Counted from the first letter of the stretch, positions 1 to 9,171 are shown. The stretch is DNA of 64,000 nucleotides from Campylobacter sp. CNRCH_2014_0184h (GCF_025772985.1 NZ_JAKMTB010000004.1:1-64000), one strand, 5' to 3'. Notes: generated from the letters alone by a model not told the origin. Made by a program: numbers and translations.

Positions 1-33
1 AGATGCTAGAAAGAAAAAGTTTTAAATAATTAA

Positions 34-54
34 CTAAACCCTTAATGGGTTTAG
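34..54. terminator. Rho-independent terminator-like hairpin
   Basis: A perfect 8-bp inverted repeat (CTAAACCC / GGGTTTAG) with a 5-nt loop sits just past the stop of the minus-strand PepSY-like gene. It is flanked by short T/A-rich runs on both strands, so it could end that gene and also a plus-strand gene lying left of the window. The first 33 bases hold no gene I can support. Confidence 0.6.
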
Positions 55-80
55 TTTGATTTGTTGAAAGGATTAAGTGA

Positions 81-500
81 TTAATCATCAAATTTTTGAC
101 CTAAAATATTACCTTTAAAATCTGTATAAATTTCCATCATATTATTTGTTCTGAATTTATAACCATTAATTCTTTTATCTACTTCTACAATAGCTGCATT
201 TGGTTGCGCTGCTTGTACTTTTGCAACAACTTCTTTTGGGATAAATCCTGTTGGAATGCCTTTGTATTTACCATCAACTTCTTTCCAGTCTCCATTAATG
301 ATAAAATCAATTTCTGTTCCATCAACCAAATTTACTTCGTAAGAATCCACGTCTTGTTTTACATAACCTACATTTACGCCCTTAAAATGAGTGTTTAAAA
401 ACTCTTGAGCCTTTTGAGGTAAAGCACTTGGACTAACAATCATATCTGCAAACATAGAACTTGCACAAACTAAACCAGCTAACATTAATTTCATTTTCAT
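81..500 (-). CDS. PepSY-like periplasmic protein
   Basis: A 139-residue protein with a Sec signal peptide (MKMKLMLAGLVCASSMFA, cleavage near residue 19). The mature part has two similar alpha/beta halves: a helix then strands ending near VNLVDGTEIDF, and again near YKFRTNNMMEIYTDFKG. This matches the PepSY-like (DUF2874) periplasmic proteins common in Campylobacter, whose function is not established. The ATG follows a good ribosome binding site (AAAGGAGAAAAA). It is a single gene with its own terminator downstream. The family is judged from overall pattern and signal peptide; the role is unknown. Confidence 0.7.
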   Translation of the reverse strand: MKMKLMLAGLVCASSMFADMIVSPSALPQKAQEFLNTHFKGVNVGYVKQDVDSYEVNLVDGTEIDFIINGDWKEVDGKYKGIPTGFIPKEVVAKVQAAQPNAAIVEVDKRINGYKFRTNNMMEIYTDFKGNILGQKFDD

Positions 501-563
501 TTTTTCTCCTTTAAATAAAAGTTGAAAGAATGATATTATTTGCTTGTGAAATTTGTGTGAATT

Positions 564-2276
564 TTAATTTTTAAAGCCAACTATCTTATTTTTATCAAAT
601 GAAGATTCTATTTCTTTTTCTATAGTATGTAAAAAATCGCTCATTTTAAAAACACCATCTTTAGAAATAGCCGCTTTTAAAGCCGTATTTTTAATCACCA
701 TTACAATTTGAGCTCCACTTAATTCATATGAGGCTAATTTTTTTAAATCAAAACTACCTTCAAATTTAGCATTTTTAGGTAAAGCTTTTTGCCATATCAT
801 TAAGCGTTGTTCATAATTTGGCTTTTTAAATTCTATTTTATACTCAAATCTTCTTGAAAAAGCCACATCTAAACTTTCTAAAAAGTTAGTTGTTGCTATG
901 ATAACTCCACTAAATCGCTCGATTTGTTCCAAAAAAATATTTTGCATTTGATTATGCATTTTATCAGCACCGCCACTGCTTTCTACTCTAGTACTTAAAA
1001 ACTGATCCGCCTCATTTAAAAGTAAAATAGGGCTTTGCTTACTTGTTTGACAAAGCTCTTTATAAGTATCAAAAATCTTTCTTACATTTTGTTCACTCTC
1101 GCCCACATATTTACTTAAAATTTTCGAGCAATCAAAACTCAAAATGGATTTTTTCATAGCTTTTGCCATGCTTAATGCACTCATAGTCTTACCCGTACCA
1201 GCAGGGCCATAGAAAATTATCTTAGCTTCTATATTTTTATTAGTTTTTATACCCCATTTATTTAATCTTTCTAAAACCTTTTTATCTTGTTGTTTTAATA
1301 TGCTTTCTAATAAATCTTTAGTACTTTGAGGCATAATAACATCATCTATATTGGTATTTGGCTCGATTAGCTCAAAAATATCTTGCTCTTTAACCAAATT
1401 TTGAAGTTTAATTTTTTTATTTTTCTTTGGTTCTTTAAAATTAATAATTCTTTGTAAAATATCATCACTTAAATAAAAAATCTTAGCTATATCACCCAAA
1501 GAATTAACAAATTCATCATATTCTAAAAGATTTGAACCAAGTAGCTTAGAATCTTCTTCTAATAAGGCTTTATTTTCTTGCTTTTGAGCCTCATCCTCGC
1601 TAATTAAATGAAGCAAAAAATTAAAATCTCTACTATAAGAATTTTCAGTATTTAGCAAATACTCTTCTTTTAACAAACTAATAAATATCAAGCATTCTTT
1701 ATCATTTAAAGCATATTCTTTAAAAATCTCTGCTAAAACATTAGAAATTTTACTTTTCTTTAAACGCTCTTTAATGTATGCTTCAAATATAGCTATATCT
1801 TTTTTAATATTCTTGCTTTGAGAACTTTTAGCAAAAAAACGCAATCTTTGATAAAGCTCGATTTTAAAAAATTCATCTTTTAAATATGCAATATGATCTT
1901 CATAAATTTGATCTTGCATATAATCTTGTATGGTTTTATTTTCTAAGACTTGCAAGAAAACTTCACTTAAACTTAACTCACATTGTAGCAAATTTAAAAG
2001 CAAGCTTGAGTTTTTACTTGCTTTAAAATCAGAAAAAATTTGAACAATAAAACCTTTTTCTATAAGATTTTTAAGATCTTTTAAATGATCTAAATACTCA
2101 TACTCATCATTTTTAAAAACTTCGCTAAGAAGATTATAAGCATTAATACTTGCATTTGCCTGCAAATAATTTTTGCATAAATGCTTTAAAATTAAAATTT
2201 CATCTTCACTGCATTGTAAGTTTTTATAAATATTGCTTTTAAAAGTATCATTAAGAAAAAGTTTTAAATCTTTCAT
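564..2276 (-). CDS. AAA family ATPase
   Basis: 570 residues. The first ~300 are helical and have no recognised domain. The C-terminal half is a classical AAA module: Walker A FYGPAGTGKT near residue 355, Walker B-like ILLLNEADQFL near residue 420, and a terminal arginine region (FSRRFEYKIEF) near 475. The usual Walker B aspartate is Asn (NEAD in place of DEAD), a variant seen in some bacterial AAA proteins. It resembles the C. jejuni AAA protein I recall as Cj0377. It is the last gene of the minus-strand run that starts with the UPF0323 lipoprotein and lies 8 bp after the lipoprotein gene. The substrate is unknown; a remodelling or chaperone role is inferred from the fold only. Confidence 0.85.
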   Translation of the reverse strand: MKDLKLFLNDTFKSNIYKNLQCSEDEILILKHLCKNYLQANASINAYNLLSEVFKNDEYEYLDHLKDLKNLIEKGFIVQIFSDFKASKNSSLLLNLLQCELSLSEVFLQVLENKTIQDYMQDQIYEDHIAYLKDEFFKIELYQRLRFFAKSSQSKNIKKDIAIFEAYIKERLKKSKISNVLAEIFKEYALNDKECLIFISLLKEEYLLNTENSYSRDFNFLLHLISEDEAQKQENKALLEEDSKLLGSNLLEYDEFVNSLGDIAKIFYLSDDILQRIINFKEPKKNKKIKLQNLVKEQDIFELIEPNTNIDDVIMPQSTKDLLESILKQQDKKVLERLNKWGIKTNKNIEAKIIFYGPAGTGKTMSALSMAKAMKKSILSFDCSKILSKYVGESEQNVRKIFDTYKELCQTSKQSPILLLNEADQFLSTRVESSGGADKMHNQMQNIFLEQIERFSGVIIATTNFLESLDVAFSRRFEYKIEFKKPNYEQRLMIWQKALPKNAKFEGSFDLKKLASYELSGAQIVMVIKNTALKAAISKDGVFKMSDFLHTIEKEIESSFDKNKIVGFKN

Positions 2277-2284
2277 ATTTTCCT

Positions 2285-2764
2285 TTATATTGACTTTATG
2301 CTAAATTTGATTTTGGATTTTTTATCATTAAAACTCATATTTTTATCACAAACCTCATAAAAAATATCATAATTTTTACTTACAATCTTTTGAGTAAAAC
2401 CACAAGAAGTAGTTTGTTTATTTTTTCCATAAAAAATAGGTCTTTTGTAGATTAGATCTTGTAAAAAATCATCATAATATTCATTATTAAAAAATCTGTT
2501 ATTAAAAAAAGTTTTTGCATAGCATATGCCATTAACACAAATTTTATCGCTAATTTTTAATTCAAGTAAGGCTTTAGAAGCACTATAAAGCTCTAAACTT
2601 GTAAATTTTTTTCCCTCATATAAAAAACCATAATCAGCAAATTTAAACTCTGGAGTTTTTAAAATAACATAAGTACTTTGTGCTTGTGTTTTGCTTTTTA
2701 AAGCACAAGAGCTTAAAAAAACACACACAAAACACAAAAAAACTATTTGAAGTAAAGTTTTCAT
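2285..2764 (-). CDS. putative lipoprotein
   Basis: 159 residues with a lipoprotein signal: a hydrophobic stretch from residue 4, then the lipobox LSSC with Cys near 20. The rest has several strand-like segments and paired cysteines ([20 protein letters not shown]) that could form disulfides in the periplasm. The start codon overlaps the yajQ stop by 4 bp, so the two are probably translationally coupled. I recall an equivalent small lipoprotein at this place in C. jejuni (Cj0375). No function can be assigned. Confidence 0.75.
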   Translation of the reverse strand: MKTLLQIVFLCFVCVFLSSCALKSKTQAQSTYVILKTPEFKFADYGFLYEGKKFTSLELYSASKALLELKISDKICVNGICYAKTFFNNRFFNNEYYDDFLQDLIYKRPIFYGKNKQTTSCGFTQKIVSKNYDIFYEVCDKNMSFNDKKSKIKFSIKSI

Positions 2765-3252
2765 TTAAGGTTTTTAAAACTAAGATTAAGTTCTAAATTT
2801 AACTCTTTTACTATTTTCATCACGCTTTGTAAATCATCAATTTGCTTACCAACTACGCGAATTTCATTGCCTCTAACACTTGAAGTTATCTTTAGCTTAC
2901 TATCTTTTATAGCTTTATTAATCTTCTTAGCACTATCAGTATCAATAGCGTCATTAACTTTTAAATTCAGTCTAAAATTTGCTCCACTTTCCCTGCTTAA
3001 CTCTTTAATACCATTAGGGTTTATCCCTCTTTTAATAAGCTTTGAAATAACAATATCTTTTAACACTTCAAGCTTTGCTTCACTAGAGCAAGTAAGCTTA
3101 TAAACACTTTCTTTTTCATTTAACTCTATTTCACTTTTAATGCCTTTTAAATCATATCTACTATCAAGCTCTTTTTTAGCTTGTTCTAAAGCATTTTTTA
3201 ACTCTTGCTTGTCAATTTCCCCACTAATATCAAAACTATGTTCACTTGCCAT
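2761..3252 (-). CDS. yajQ: YajQ family nucleotide-binding protein
   Basis: 163 residues, the normal length for the YajQ (UPF0234) family. The family's N-terminal pattern is present ([20 protein letters not shown]), followed by [11 protein letters not shown] and the C-terminal [18 protein letters not shown]. Members in other bacteria bind cyclic di-GMP or RNA/nucleotides; what the Campylobacter form binds is not known. It is cytosolic, with no signal or membrane segment. It overlaps the upstream dehydrogenase gene by 11 bp and the downstream lipoprotein gene by 4 bp, so it is cotranscribed with both. Confidence 0.9.
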   Translation of the reverse strand: MASEHSFDISGEIDKQELKNALEQAKKELDSRYDLKGIKSEIELNEKESVYKLTCSSEAKLEVLKDIVISKLIKRGINPNGIKELSRESGANFRLNLKVNDAIDTDSAKKINKAIKDSKLKITSSVRGNEIRVVGKQIDDLQSVMKIVKELNLELNLSFKNLK

Positions 3253-4174
3253 TTTCTATAAACTCCTTAAGATTATTAAATACGATTTGGACTAAATTTT
3301 GTATGGATTCTTCACTAGCCCATGCAACATGTGGAGTGATAATTAAATTTTCTTTATTTTTTATACCAAGTAAAGGATGATTTTCAACCATAGGTTCTAC
3401 TTCAAGCACATCAAGCCCTACTCTAATATTTTTTTCATCCATAATTTGAGCTAAATCTACTTCATTAATAATCCCACCACGTCCTACATTAATCAAGATA
3501 GCCTCATCTTTTAAAAGCATTAGTTCTTTTTTACTTAATAAATTTTTTGTCTTATCATTCAAAGGTGCGTGGATGCTAATTACATCACAAGTTTTTAAAA
3601 GCTCTTCAAGGCTTACTTTTTCATATTCATCATTATTATTAGTCCCTGAGGTAGAATAATAACAAATTTTAGAACCAAACATTTGAGAAACCTTAGCTAC
3701 TTCCTTACCTATAGCTCCAAGTCCTATAATACCATGTTTTTTACCAGTTAAAGTATGCAAAGTCTTACTAAAATCACAAAACATTTTACTCTCACACCAT
3801 TTGCCTTCTTTGCTCCATTTATCATAATATGGAATTTGATTTAAAAAAGCAAAAAGCAAGGCAAATGTATGGCTTAAAACACTTTTTGTAGAATAACTAG
3901 CTGCATTTTTTACCACTATACCTTTAGAATTTGCATAAGCTACATCTATATTATTTACCCCTGTACCAAGTTGTAAAATAAGTTTTAGATTGGTGCTATC
4001 AATCACTTTTTTATCAATGATGATTTTATTTATCATCACAACTTGCGCATTAGCTATTCTTGCAATAACCTCATCTTTAGAAGTTAAGTCATAACTTACA
4101 AACTCGCCAAGACTTTCAAAAACCGTTAAATCCGCTCTACCTAAGGTAGCAGTATCTAAGCATACTATTTTCAT
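3242..4174 (-). CDS. D-2-hydroxyacid dehydrogenase
   Basis: 310 residues of the NAD-dependent 2-hydroxyacid dehydrogenase family. The Rossmann motif [11 protein letters not shown] lies near residue 150. The active-site pieces follow: INVGRGG (catalytic Arg), GLDVLEVEP (Glu) and TPHVAWAS (His), giving the Arg/Glu/His triad. The substrate cannot be read from sequence; glycerate, lactate or hydroxypyruvate type acids are all possible. The gene overlaps its upstream neighbour by one base and yajQ by 11 bp, so it belongs to the six-gene run ending in the AAA ATPase. Confidence 0.9.
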   Translation of the reverse strand: MKIVCLDTATLGRADLTVFESLGEFVSYDLTSKDEVIARIANAQVVMINKIIIDKKVIDSTNLKLILQLGTGVNNIDVAYANSKGIVVKNAASYSTKSVLSHTFALLFAFLNQIPYYDKWSKEGKWCESKMFCDFSKTLHTLTGKKHGIIGLGAIGKEVAKVSQMFGSKICYYSTSGTNNNDEYEKVSLEELLKTCDVISIHAPLNDKTKNLLSKKELMLLKDEAILINVGRGGIINEVDLAQIMDEKNIRVGLDVLEVEPMVENHPLLGIKNKENLIITPHVAWASEESIQNLVQIVFNNLKEFIENGK

Positions 4175-5346
4175 TAATCTTTTACTATATGTCCTACAAA
4201 TTTAGAATAATTATCAAGCACCAAACCACCTTTTCTAAAACCTAATCCACAACCCTCATAAGCAAAGAAAACTCCTGCTTGATAATAATCATTTTCATTT
4301 TTGTTAAACTCAGCAAATTCTTGATATACAAAGCGATTATTTTGATAATCTCCCTTTGTTTCAAAACTTACATCTCCATTAGCTTCTATAATAGAAACAT
4401 TGGCTCCTTCTCTACCAAAAACAGGTTTTTTAACACATTTTTTACCCACTAAAGGTTGATCACTTGTTTCAAGCAATAAAGGATGATTTGGATAAAGCTC
4501 CCATAAAATTTTCATTATACCTTTACTTTGAAAAAGTAAAGTATAAGCAGGATTTAAAATGATTGCTTTTTGATTTTGCATGATTTGAGTTAAAAGCATA
4601 GCAAGCTCACCCTCTTCTATGGCTATACTCTCCCAAGGAATGAGTTTGAAAAAATACTCAAAATTTACATCATTTTTAAAAACACCTTCGGGCGAAAATT
4701 CTACTTCATCTATAAAAGAAAACTCACTCTCAAAACCTGCTTCACTAGCAATGTGTGCTAAAAGTTTGGTTGTGATCATATCCTCATCACTGCCTGCAAT
4801 TGAAGAAAATAATATCTTCCAACCCTCATAATATTTTTCAAACTCACTTACATCTTCTTCTAAAGTGATAAGTCTTTTAAAATTATCTTTTAAGGCTTCA
4901 TATATATTATTAAATTGCGAGCTTTCATCTAGGTTATTTTGCTTTAAAATAGCCCATTGTAAAATAGCACTTTCAAATAAAGATGTTGGAGTATCAGCAT
5001 TAAATTCTATTAGCTTTATAGGCTTACCATCAAGTCCACCTGCTAAGTCAAATCTACCATATAAATGCCAATGCACATCATTTTCCCAACTCATCTTAAT
5101 CGCATCAACCAAATTAAAAGGAATTCCAAGCTCATCAAAACGATCATTATCAATCACTTCTTGTGCAGCAGCCACAAACATATCATAAAGCTCATTCACT
5201 GCTTCATAATACGCATTTGCTTCATTTTCCCTCACGCAAACTAAATTAGAATCTAAATAATCACTTCCATCATTATCTGTATGCCATGAAAAGCCAATTT
5301 GATCTAAATATGATTTTTCTAAAGGATTTACTTTTAAAAAATTCAT
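4174..5346 (-). CDS. glutathionylspermidine synthase-like ATP-grasp ligase
   Basis: 390 residues matching the C-terminal ATP-grasp domain of glutathionylspermidine synthase (GSP_synth family). Visible family features are NADTPTSLFESAILQW near residue 115, KPVFGREGANVSI near 310, and the acidic end region around NKNENDYYQAGVFFAY. The amidase domain of E. coli Gss is absent, so this is a ligase-only form like E. coli YgiC/YjfC, whose real substrates are unproven. It lies 9 bp after a UPF0323 lipoprotein gene, reminiscent of the ygiB-ygiC pairing. It is cytosolic and probably joins a peptide to an amine. Confidence 0.88.
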   Translation of the reverse strand: MNFLKVNPLEKSYLDQIGFSWHTDNDGSDYLDSNLVCVRENEANAYYEAVNELYDMFVAAAQEVIDNDRFDELGIPFNLVDAIKMSWENDVHWHLYGRFDLAGGLDGKPIKLIEFNADTPTSLFESAILQWAILKQNNLDESSQFNNIYEALKDNFKRLITLEEDVSEFEKYYEGWKILFSSIAGSDEDMITTKLLAHIASEAGFESEFSFIDEVEFSPEGVFKNDVNFEYFFKLIPWESIAIEEGELAMLLTQIMQNQKAIILNPAYTLLFQSKGIMKILWELYPNHPLLLETSDQPLVGKKCVKKPVFGREGANVSIIEANGDVSFETKGDYQNNRFVYQEFAEFNKNENDYYQAGVFFAYEGCGLGFRKGGLVLDNYSKFVGHIVKD

Positions 5347-5355
5347 TTTTTACCC

Positions 5356-5973
5356 TTAAGATCCAAAAGAGTTAGAAGAACTTGAGGTAGCCTTAGAGCC
5401 ACCACCAAAAAAGCCTGATTTTTTCGCACTTGAGCCTGAAGTAGCACTTGTACTTGCTTTATTAAAGCTATTTACACTTCTTTGATAAGCACTTTGATTT
5501 GAAAATGCTCCTCTTTGTTGATTTGCAAAATTTTGATTATTAAAAAGCTTTGAACCTATCCAGCTACCAAGTATAGCACCAGCTGCACTTGCAAGCAATG
5601 TTTCACCTAAAGAAAGTCCTCCGCTACTCATTTGAGCATTATTTGGATTTGTTAAATTTGAAGTACCATTGTCTATTTTAGCAGCTTCTTCTTGGATTAA
5701 TTTATCCATTTCTTCTTTGCTTAAAACTCTTTCTGTGCCATCAAGTTGTTTTAAAACCACCCTAGTTTCATCACTTGGAAATTGATCTTTGATTTTGTAT
5801 TGATTTGGAGCGGTTTCTTCAATGATAACAAAAGCACCTTGGGTATTTGCTGCTTGGCTTAATGCATTATTAGAATCATTTGTATTGTTGCTACACGCAC
5901 TTAAAGCACCGCCACTTATAGCAGCAATACCGCTTATCATACTAAGCTTAAGTATAGTTTTTATATGTTTCAT
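5356..5973 (-). CDS. UPF0323 family lipoprotein
   Basis: 205 residues. The signal (ISGIAAISGGALSAC, Cys near 26) is a lipobox. A short conserved domain follows, with QFPSDETRVVLKQLDGTERVLS near residue 65-85, then a glycine-rich membrane-like stretch (GETLLASAAGAILGSWIG). The tail is low complexity, rich in Ser, Gly, Ala and Lys. This agrees with the UPF0323 lipoprotein I recall as Cj0371 in C. jejuni. Its place directly before the ATP-grasp ligase suggests they act together at the envelope, but that is inference. Confidence 0.85.
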   Translation of the reverse strand: MKHIKTILKLSMISGIAAISGGALSACSNNTNDSNNALSQAANTQGAFVIIEETAPNQYKIKDQFPSDETRVVLKQLDGTERVLSKEEMDKLIQEEAAKIDNGTSNLTNPNNAQMSSGGLSLGETLLASAAGAILGSWIGSKLFNNQNFANQQRGAFSNQSAYQRSVNSFNKASTSATSGSSAKKSGFFGGGSKATSSSSNSFGS

Positions 5974-6045
5974 AATCTTTCCTAAATTTATAAGTTTAAC
6001 TTAATAAGATTTTAACAAAAAAAGTATTAATAAAAATTAATTGCT

Positions 6046-6651
6046 TTAATTTATCATAATCATTAAATTACTACTTAAAATAAATACAGCAAAAGCAAAA
6101 AATATAAAAGCACTTAAATAATCAATAAGTTTTAAATTCTTTTGATAAATTCTTACCATGAAAGGTTTTGAAAATAATAAAGAAATCAAAGAAAAGTAAA
6201 TTATGGTTTCTAAGATCAAAACAAACACTAATACTATCAACATCCATCGCATTTGAGCAAAATCAAAACTTGCAAAAACACTAGCAAAATAAAAAATAAC
6301 TTTTGGATTTGATAAATTTGTTATAACGCCACTTAAAAATGCAGATATATGAGTTTTTTGAACTTTTATATTACCTATTTTTGTATTTTTATAAATCCCA
6401 TAAGATAAATACAAAAGATAGCAAGCTCCAAAGCTTGATAAAACGATTTGCAAAAATGGAAATTGATGAAAAATCACACTCAAACCAAGTATAGAAAGTA
6501 TAATCCACACACTCATGGCCAAACTCACACCCAAACTTGCTTTTAAAGCACTTTTAATACCTTCTCTTAAAGCACAAGAACTTACTAAGAAAAAATCAGG
6601 TCCTGGTAAAATAAGTCCAAAAAAATGAATGATTAAAATCCAAAGAAACAT
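6046..6651 (-). CDS. LysE/RhtB family exporter
   Basis: 201 residues, about six membrane segments. The family signature is at the N-terminus: LILPGPDFFLVSSCALREGI (residues 14-33), followed by SALKASLGVSLAM and the second conserved loop SNPKVIFYFASVFASF near residue 113. LysE-family proteins export amino acids or related metabolites through the inner membrane; the substrate here is unknown. It lies alone between rpsU (upstream, separated by a terminator) and the UPF0323 operon. Confidence 0.88.
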   Translation of the reverse strand: MFLWILIIHFFGLILPGPDFFLVSSCALREGIKSALKASLGVSLAMSVWIILSILGLSVIFHQFPFLQIVLSSFGACYLLYLSYGIYKNTKIGNIKVQKTHISAFLSGVITNLSNPKVIFYFASVFASFDFAQMRWMLIVLVFVLILETIIYFSLISLLFSKPFMVRIYQKNLKLIDYLSAFIFFAFAVFILSSNLMIMIN

Positions 6652-6665
6652 AAAAATAATCGAAG

Positions 6666-6688
6666 AAAAGCCGAAAATTCGGCTTTTT
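6666..6688. terminator. rpsU terminator
   Basis: A GC-rich stem AAAAGCCGA / TCGGCTTTT with a 4-nt loop lies directly behind the rpsU stop on the minus strand and is followed by a T-rich stretch in that direction. It separates rpsU from the LysE gene. Confidence 0.8.
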
Positions 6689-6692
6689 GGTA

Positions 6693-6905
6693 TTAGAGTC
6701 TTGACTCGTAGCGTCTAAGCATATAAAGTCTTTTAAGCATTTTTTTGCGTGCTGAAATTTTTTGTTTTTTGCGAATTTCAGTCATAGGTTCAAAAAATCT
6801 TCTTGCGCGAACTTCAGTAACAACTAGATTTCTATCTACTTGTTTTTTGAATTTTCTATACGCTTCATCAAAAGACTCGTTAGGATGTACCTTGATTCCT
6901 GGCAC
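6693..6905 (-). CDS. rpsU: 30S ribosomal protein S21
   Basis: 70 residues, basic, beginning [19 protein letters not shown] after the initiator and ending [13 protein letters not shown]. This is the small-subunit protein S21, including the F-x-x-A-x-R-x-F-K pattern typical of the family. A longer frame opening at 6917 adds four residues, but its GTG lies too close to the AAAGG. The GTG at 6905 is better: it gives the usual 70-residue length and has GAGGG four bases upstream. It is monocistronic, with an extended -10 box upstream and a terminator downstream. Confidence 0.95.
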   Translation of the reverse strand: MPGIKVHPNESFDEAYRKFKKQVDRNLVVTEVRARRFFEPMTEIRKKQKISARKKMLKRLYMLRRYESRL

Positions 6906-6943
6906 GACCCTCACCACCTTTCGTTAAAAATTTGAAAGTTTTG

Positions 6944-6949
6944 ATTATA
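6944..6949 (-). promoter_or_regulatory. rpsU promoter, extended -10 box
   Basis: On the minus strand the sequence reads TATGGTATAATC: a perfect TATAAT preceded by TG-N, the extended -10 form common in Campylobacter, about 38 bp before the rpsU GTG. No clear -35 box is present, as usual for this genus. Confidence 0.6.
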
Positions 6950-7090
6950 CCATAATTTTACTTGAAAATAAAATTTATTTTTGTAATAATTACATAAATA
7001 AAAATTAAACATAAATTCTTAATTAAGACAAAGTTTGGTTTAATTTTTCTAGTATTACAATTAAAAAAAATATTTTACAAGGAAGTCAAA

Positions 7091-8467
7091 ATGAGTGCCT
7101 GTGTCACTAATTATACTAAGAAAAGATATATAGCTTATATCGTTTCCATGGTTATTTTCATTGCTTTGCCTTTTATCAAAATCAATGGAAATCATTTCTT
7201 TTTATTAAGTTTTGATCATAAAAAACTTAATTTATTTTTTATAGCTTTTGATACCCAAGAGCTTTATTTAATGCCATTTCTTATTATGGGTATGTTTTTA
7301 ACCATACTTTTTGTTACTACCTTAGCAGGAAGAATTTGGTGTGCATGGAGTTGTCCTCAAACCATTGCTAGGGTTATTTATAGAGATTTATTGCAAACAA
7401 AAATATTTAAAATACACAAAAGCACAGCAAACAAACAAAAACAAGTAGATGGATTTTTTATCAAAAAAGCTTTAAGCATTGTGATTTTTTATCTTTTTTC
7501 TCTATTAATGATGAGTGCATTTTTATGGTATTTTGTACCACCTGAAGATTTTTTTGTATATATTCAAAACCCTGCTGATCATTTATTGCTTTTGGGAATT
7601 TTGTTTTGTGCTTCTTTGGCCTTTACTTTTGATATAGTGTATTTGGGTGAAAAATTTTGTGTTTATGTATGCCCTTATGCAAGAATTCAATCTGTAATGT
7701 TTGACAATAATACTGTTCAAGTCATTTATGATGATAAAAGAGGTGGAGTGATTTATGATGGGCATACCAAACTTTATCAAAAACCACCACAAGGTGAATG
7801 CATAGGATGTGAAGCCTGTGTAAAAATTTGCCCTACACATATAGATATACGCCAAGGAATGCAACTTGAGTGTATTAATTGTCTTGAGTGTGCTGATGCT
7901 TGCTCGAAAATTCAAGCTAAATTTGATCGCCCTAGTTTGATTAATTGGACTAGTGCAAAAGCTATTGAAACAAGAGAGAAGGTAAAATATTTTAGATTTA
8001 GAACTATCGGATATTTAGTAGTTTTATGTGGTGTTTTTGCGGCTTTAGTTTTAATGGGAAGCAAAAAAGAAAATATGCTTTTAAATATTAATCGTTCTAG
8101 CGAGCTTTATCAAATTAGAAAAGCGCATGATGGAGAATTAATTATTAGCAATGCTTATGTATTTTTATTCCAAAACACTGATAATAAAGCTCATGAGTAT
8201 TATTTTGATGTGAAATTACAAGGCATTGATGATGGTTTAGAAATCATTAGACCAAAAAAACCTTTTAAATTAAAAGCTGGAGAAAAAGATAAACAAATAG
8301 TTGTACTAAAAGCTACTAAAAAACTAGCTGATAATGATAGAAAAGATACAGTGATACCTTTAACTATTAAAGCATATGCGCTTGATGATAAAAATATCAT
8401 AATCACAAGAGAAAGTAATTTTGTCTATCCTAAAAACTCAATTATAGAGCACAAAAAACACCAATGA
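7091..8467 (+). CDS. ccoG: cytochrome c oxidase accessory protein CcoG
   Basis: 458 residues of the CcoG/RdxA/FixG family. It has membrane segments near residues 15-30, 62-82, 125-150, 160-178 and 305-325. A 4Fe-4S polyferredoxin region is present, with CIGCEACVKICP near 237 and CINCLECADACSK near 260. The C-terminal Ig-like FixG domain follows the last membrane segment. CcoG helps insert copper into cbb3-type oxidase in other proteobacteria. Conserved extra cysteines lie in GRIWCAWSCPQT and FCVYVCPYAR. The stop overlaps the cmeR start (ATGA), so the regulator is translated with it. It has a good site (AAGGAAGT) before the ATG. Confidence 0.93.
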   Translation: MSACVTNYTKKRYIAYIVSMVIFIALPFIKINGNHFFLLSFDHKKLNLFFIAFDTQELYLMPFLIMGMFLTILFVTTLAGRIWCAWSCPQTIARVIYRDLLQTKIFKIHKSTANKQKQVDGFFIKKALSIVIFYLFSLLMMSAFLWYFVPPEDFFVYIQNPADHLLLLGILFCASLAFTFDIVYLGEKFCVYVCPYARIQSVMFDNNTVQVIYDDKRGGVIYDGHTKLYQKPPQGECIGCEACVKICPTHIDIRQGMQLECINCLECADACSKIQAKFDRPSLINWTSAKAIETREKVKYFRFRTIGYLVVLCGVFAALVLMGSKKENMLLNINRSSELYQIRKAHDGELIISNAYVFLFQNTDNKAHEYYFDVKLQGIDDGLEIIRPKKPFKLKAGEKDKQIVVLKATKKLADNDRKDTVIPLTIKAYALDDKNIIITRESNFVYPKNSIIEHKKHQ

Positions 8468-9090
8468 TAAAAAAACTTTCTTCAAAATCTCAAGCAAGGC
8501 TTGAAAAAATCAAACAAATTGCTGCGGAGTCGTTTTTAGAAAACGGCTACGAAGCAACTAATCTTAAAGATATTATCAAGCAAGCTGGTGGTTCATTTTC
8601 TTGTGTATATGAGCATTTTAAAAGTAAAGAAGGTTTATTTGAAGCGGTTTTAAATGATTTTGCAGAAAATCATTTTCTAGCTATTTTGAAAAAAAATATG
8701 CAACTTTCACCCAATGCTAATTTAGAAGAATTTTTATATCAATTTGCTAAAGCTTATTTGGGAATTTTTAATGACGCTAAAACCATAGCTATAGTAAGGC
8801 TTTTATATTCTGAAATTTATAATGAAAAATTTGATTTTGGGAAGTGGTTTAAAGGAAGCAATAGAAAAGAAGTAGAATATGTTCTTCAAAAAAGATTTGA
8901 AGAAGAAAATAATGAAAATTTAGCCAAAAATGCTGAATTTTTAAGCTATACATTTTGTGCTATGCTTAGGGGAACCTTTTTTATACAAAGTACTTTTGAA
9001 AATAAGGTTTTAATGAGTAAAAAAGAGCAACAAAATCATGCAAAAAAAGTTGTTAAGCTTTTTACTCAAGGAATTGTTAATTTTAATTAA
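8464..9090 (+). CDS. cmeR: TetR family repressor CmeR
   Basis: 208 residues. An N-terminal TetR helix-turn-helix (AAESFLENGYEATNLKDIIK, then GGSFSCVYEHFKSKEGLF) lies at residues 19-62, with a helical ligand-binding domain after it. The length and its place directly before cmeABC match CmeR, which represses the efflux operon in C. jejuni and releases DNA on binding bile salts (known from the family). Its probable operator is in the 81-bp gap before cmeA. The gene is coupled to ccoG by a 4-bp overlap, so it can be expressed from the ccoG promoter. Confidence 0.92.
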   Translation: MIKKLSSKSQARLEKIKQIAAESFLENGYEATNLKDIIKQAGGSFSCVYEHFKSKEGLFEAVLNDFAENHFLAILKKNMQLSPNANLEEFLYQFAKAYLGIFNDAKTIAIVRLLYSEIYNEKFDFGKWFKGSNRKEVEYVLQKRFEEENNENLAKNAEFLSYTFCAMLRGTFFIQSTFENKVLMSKKEQQNHAKKVVKLFTQGIVNFN

Positions 9091-9123
9091 CCAAAGATTG
9101 ATAGAATAACAATCATACAATTT

Positions 9124-9139
9124 TGTAATATAAATTACT
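9124..9139. promoter_or_regulatory. CmeR operator overlapping cmeABC promoter
   Basis: The 16-bp near-palindrome TGTAATATAAATTACT (half-sites TGTAAT / ATTACT) lies in the cmeR-cmeA gap. It corresponds to the known C. jejuni CmeR inverted repeat, which I recall as TGTAATAAATATTACA. One outer base of the right half-site deviates here (T instead of A). A -10-like TATAAA lies inside it, so bound repressor would block polymerase. The function is assigned by position and similarity. Confidence 0.75.
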
Positions 9140-9171
9140 TTTTTAGCTAAATAAATAATTTAAGGAAACCA

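Noticed and set aside
1-33. Possible tail of a plus-strand gene (ending K-K-K-F then TAA at about 25)
   Set aside because: Only seven codons are visible and other frames also stop here; the hairpin behind it is compatible but not enough to call a gene.
7583-7915. 110-residue minus-strand frame inside ccoG
   Set aside because: It is antisense to conserved ferredoxin and membrane parts of ccoG and has no recognisable product.
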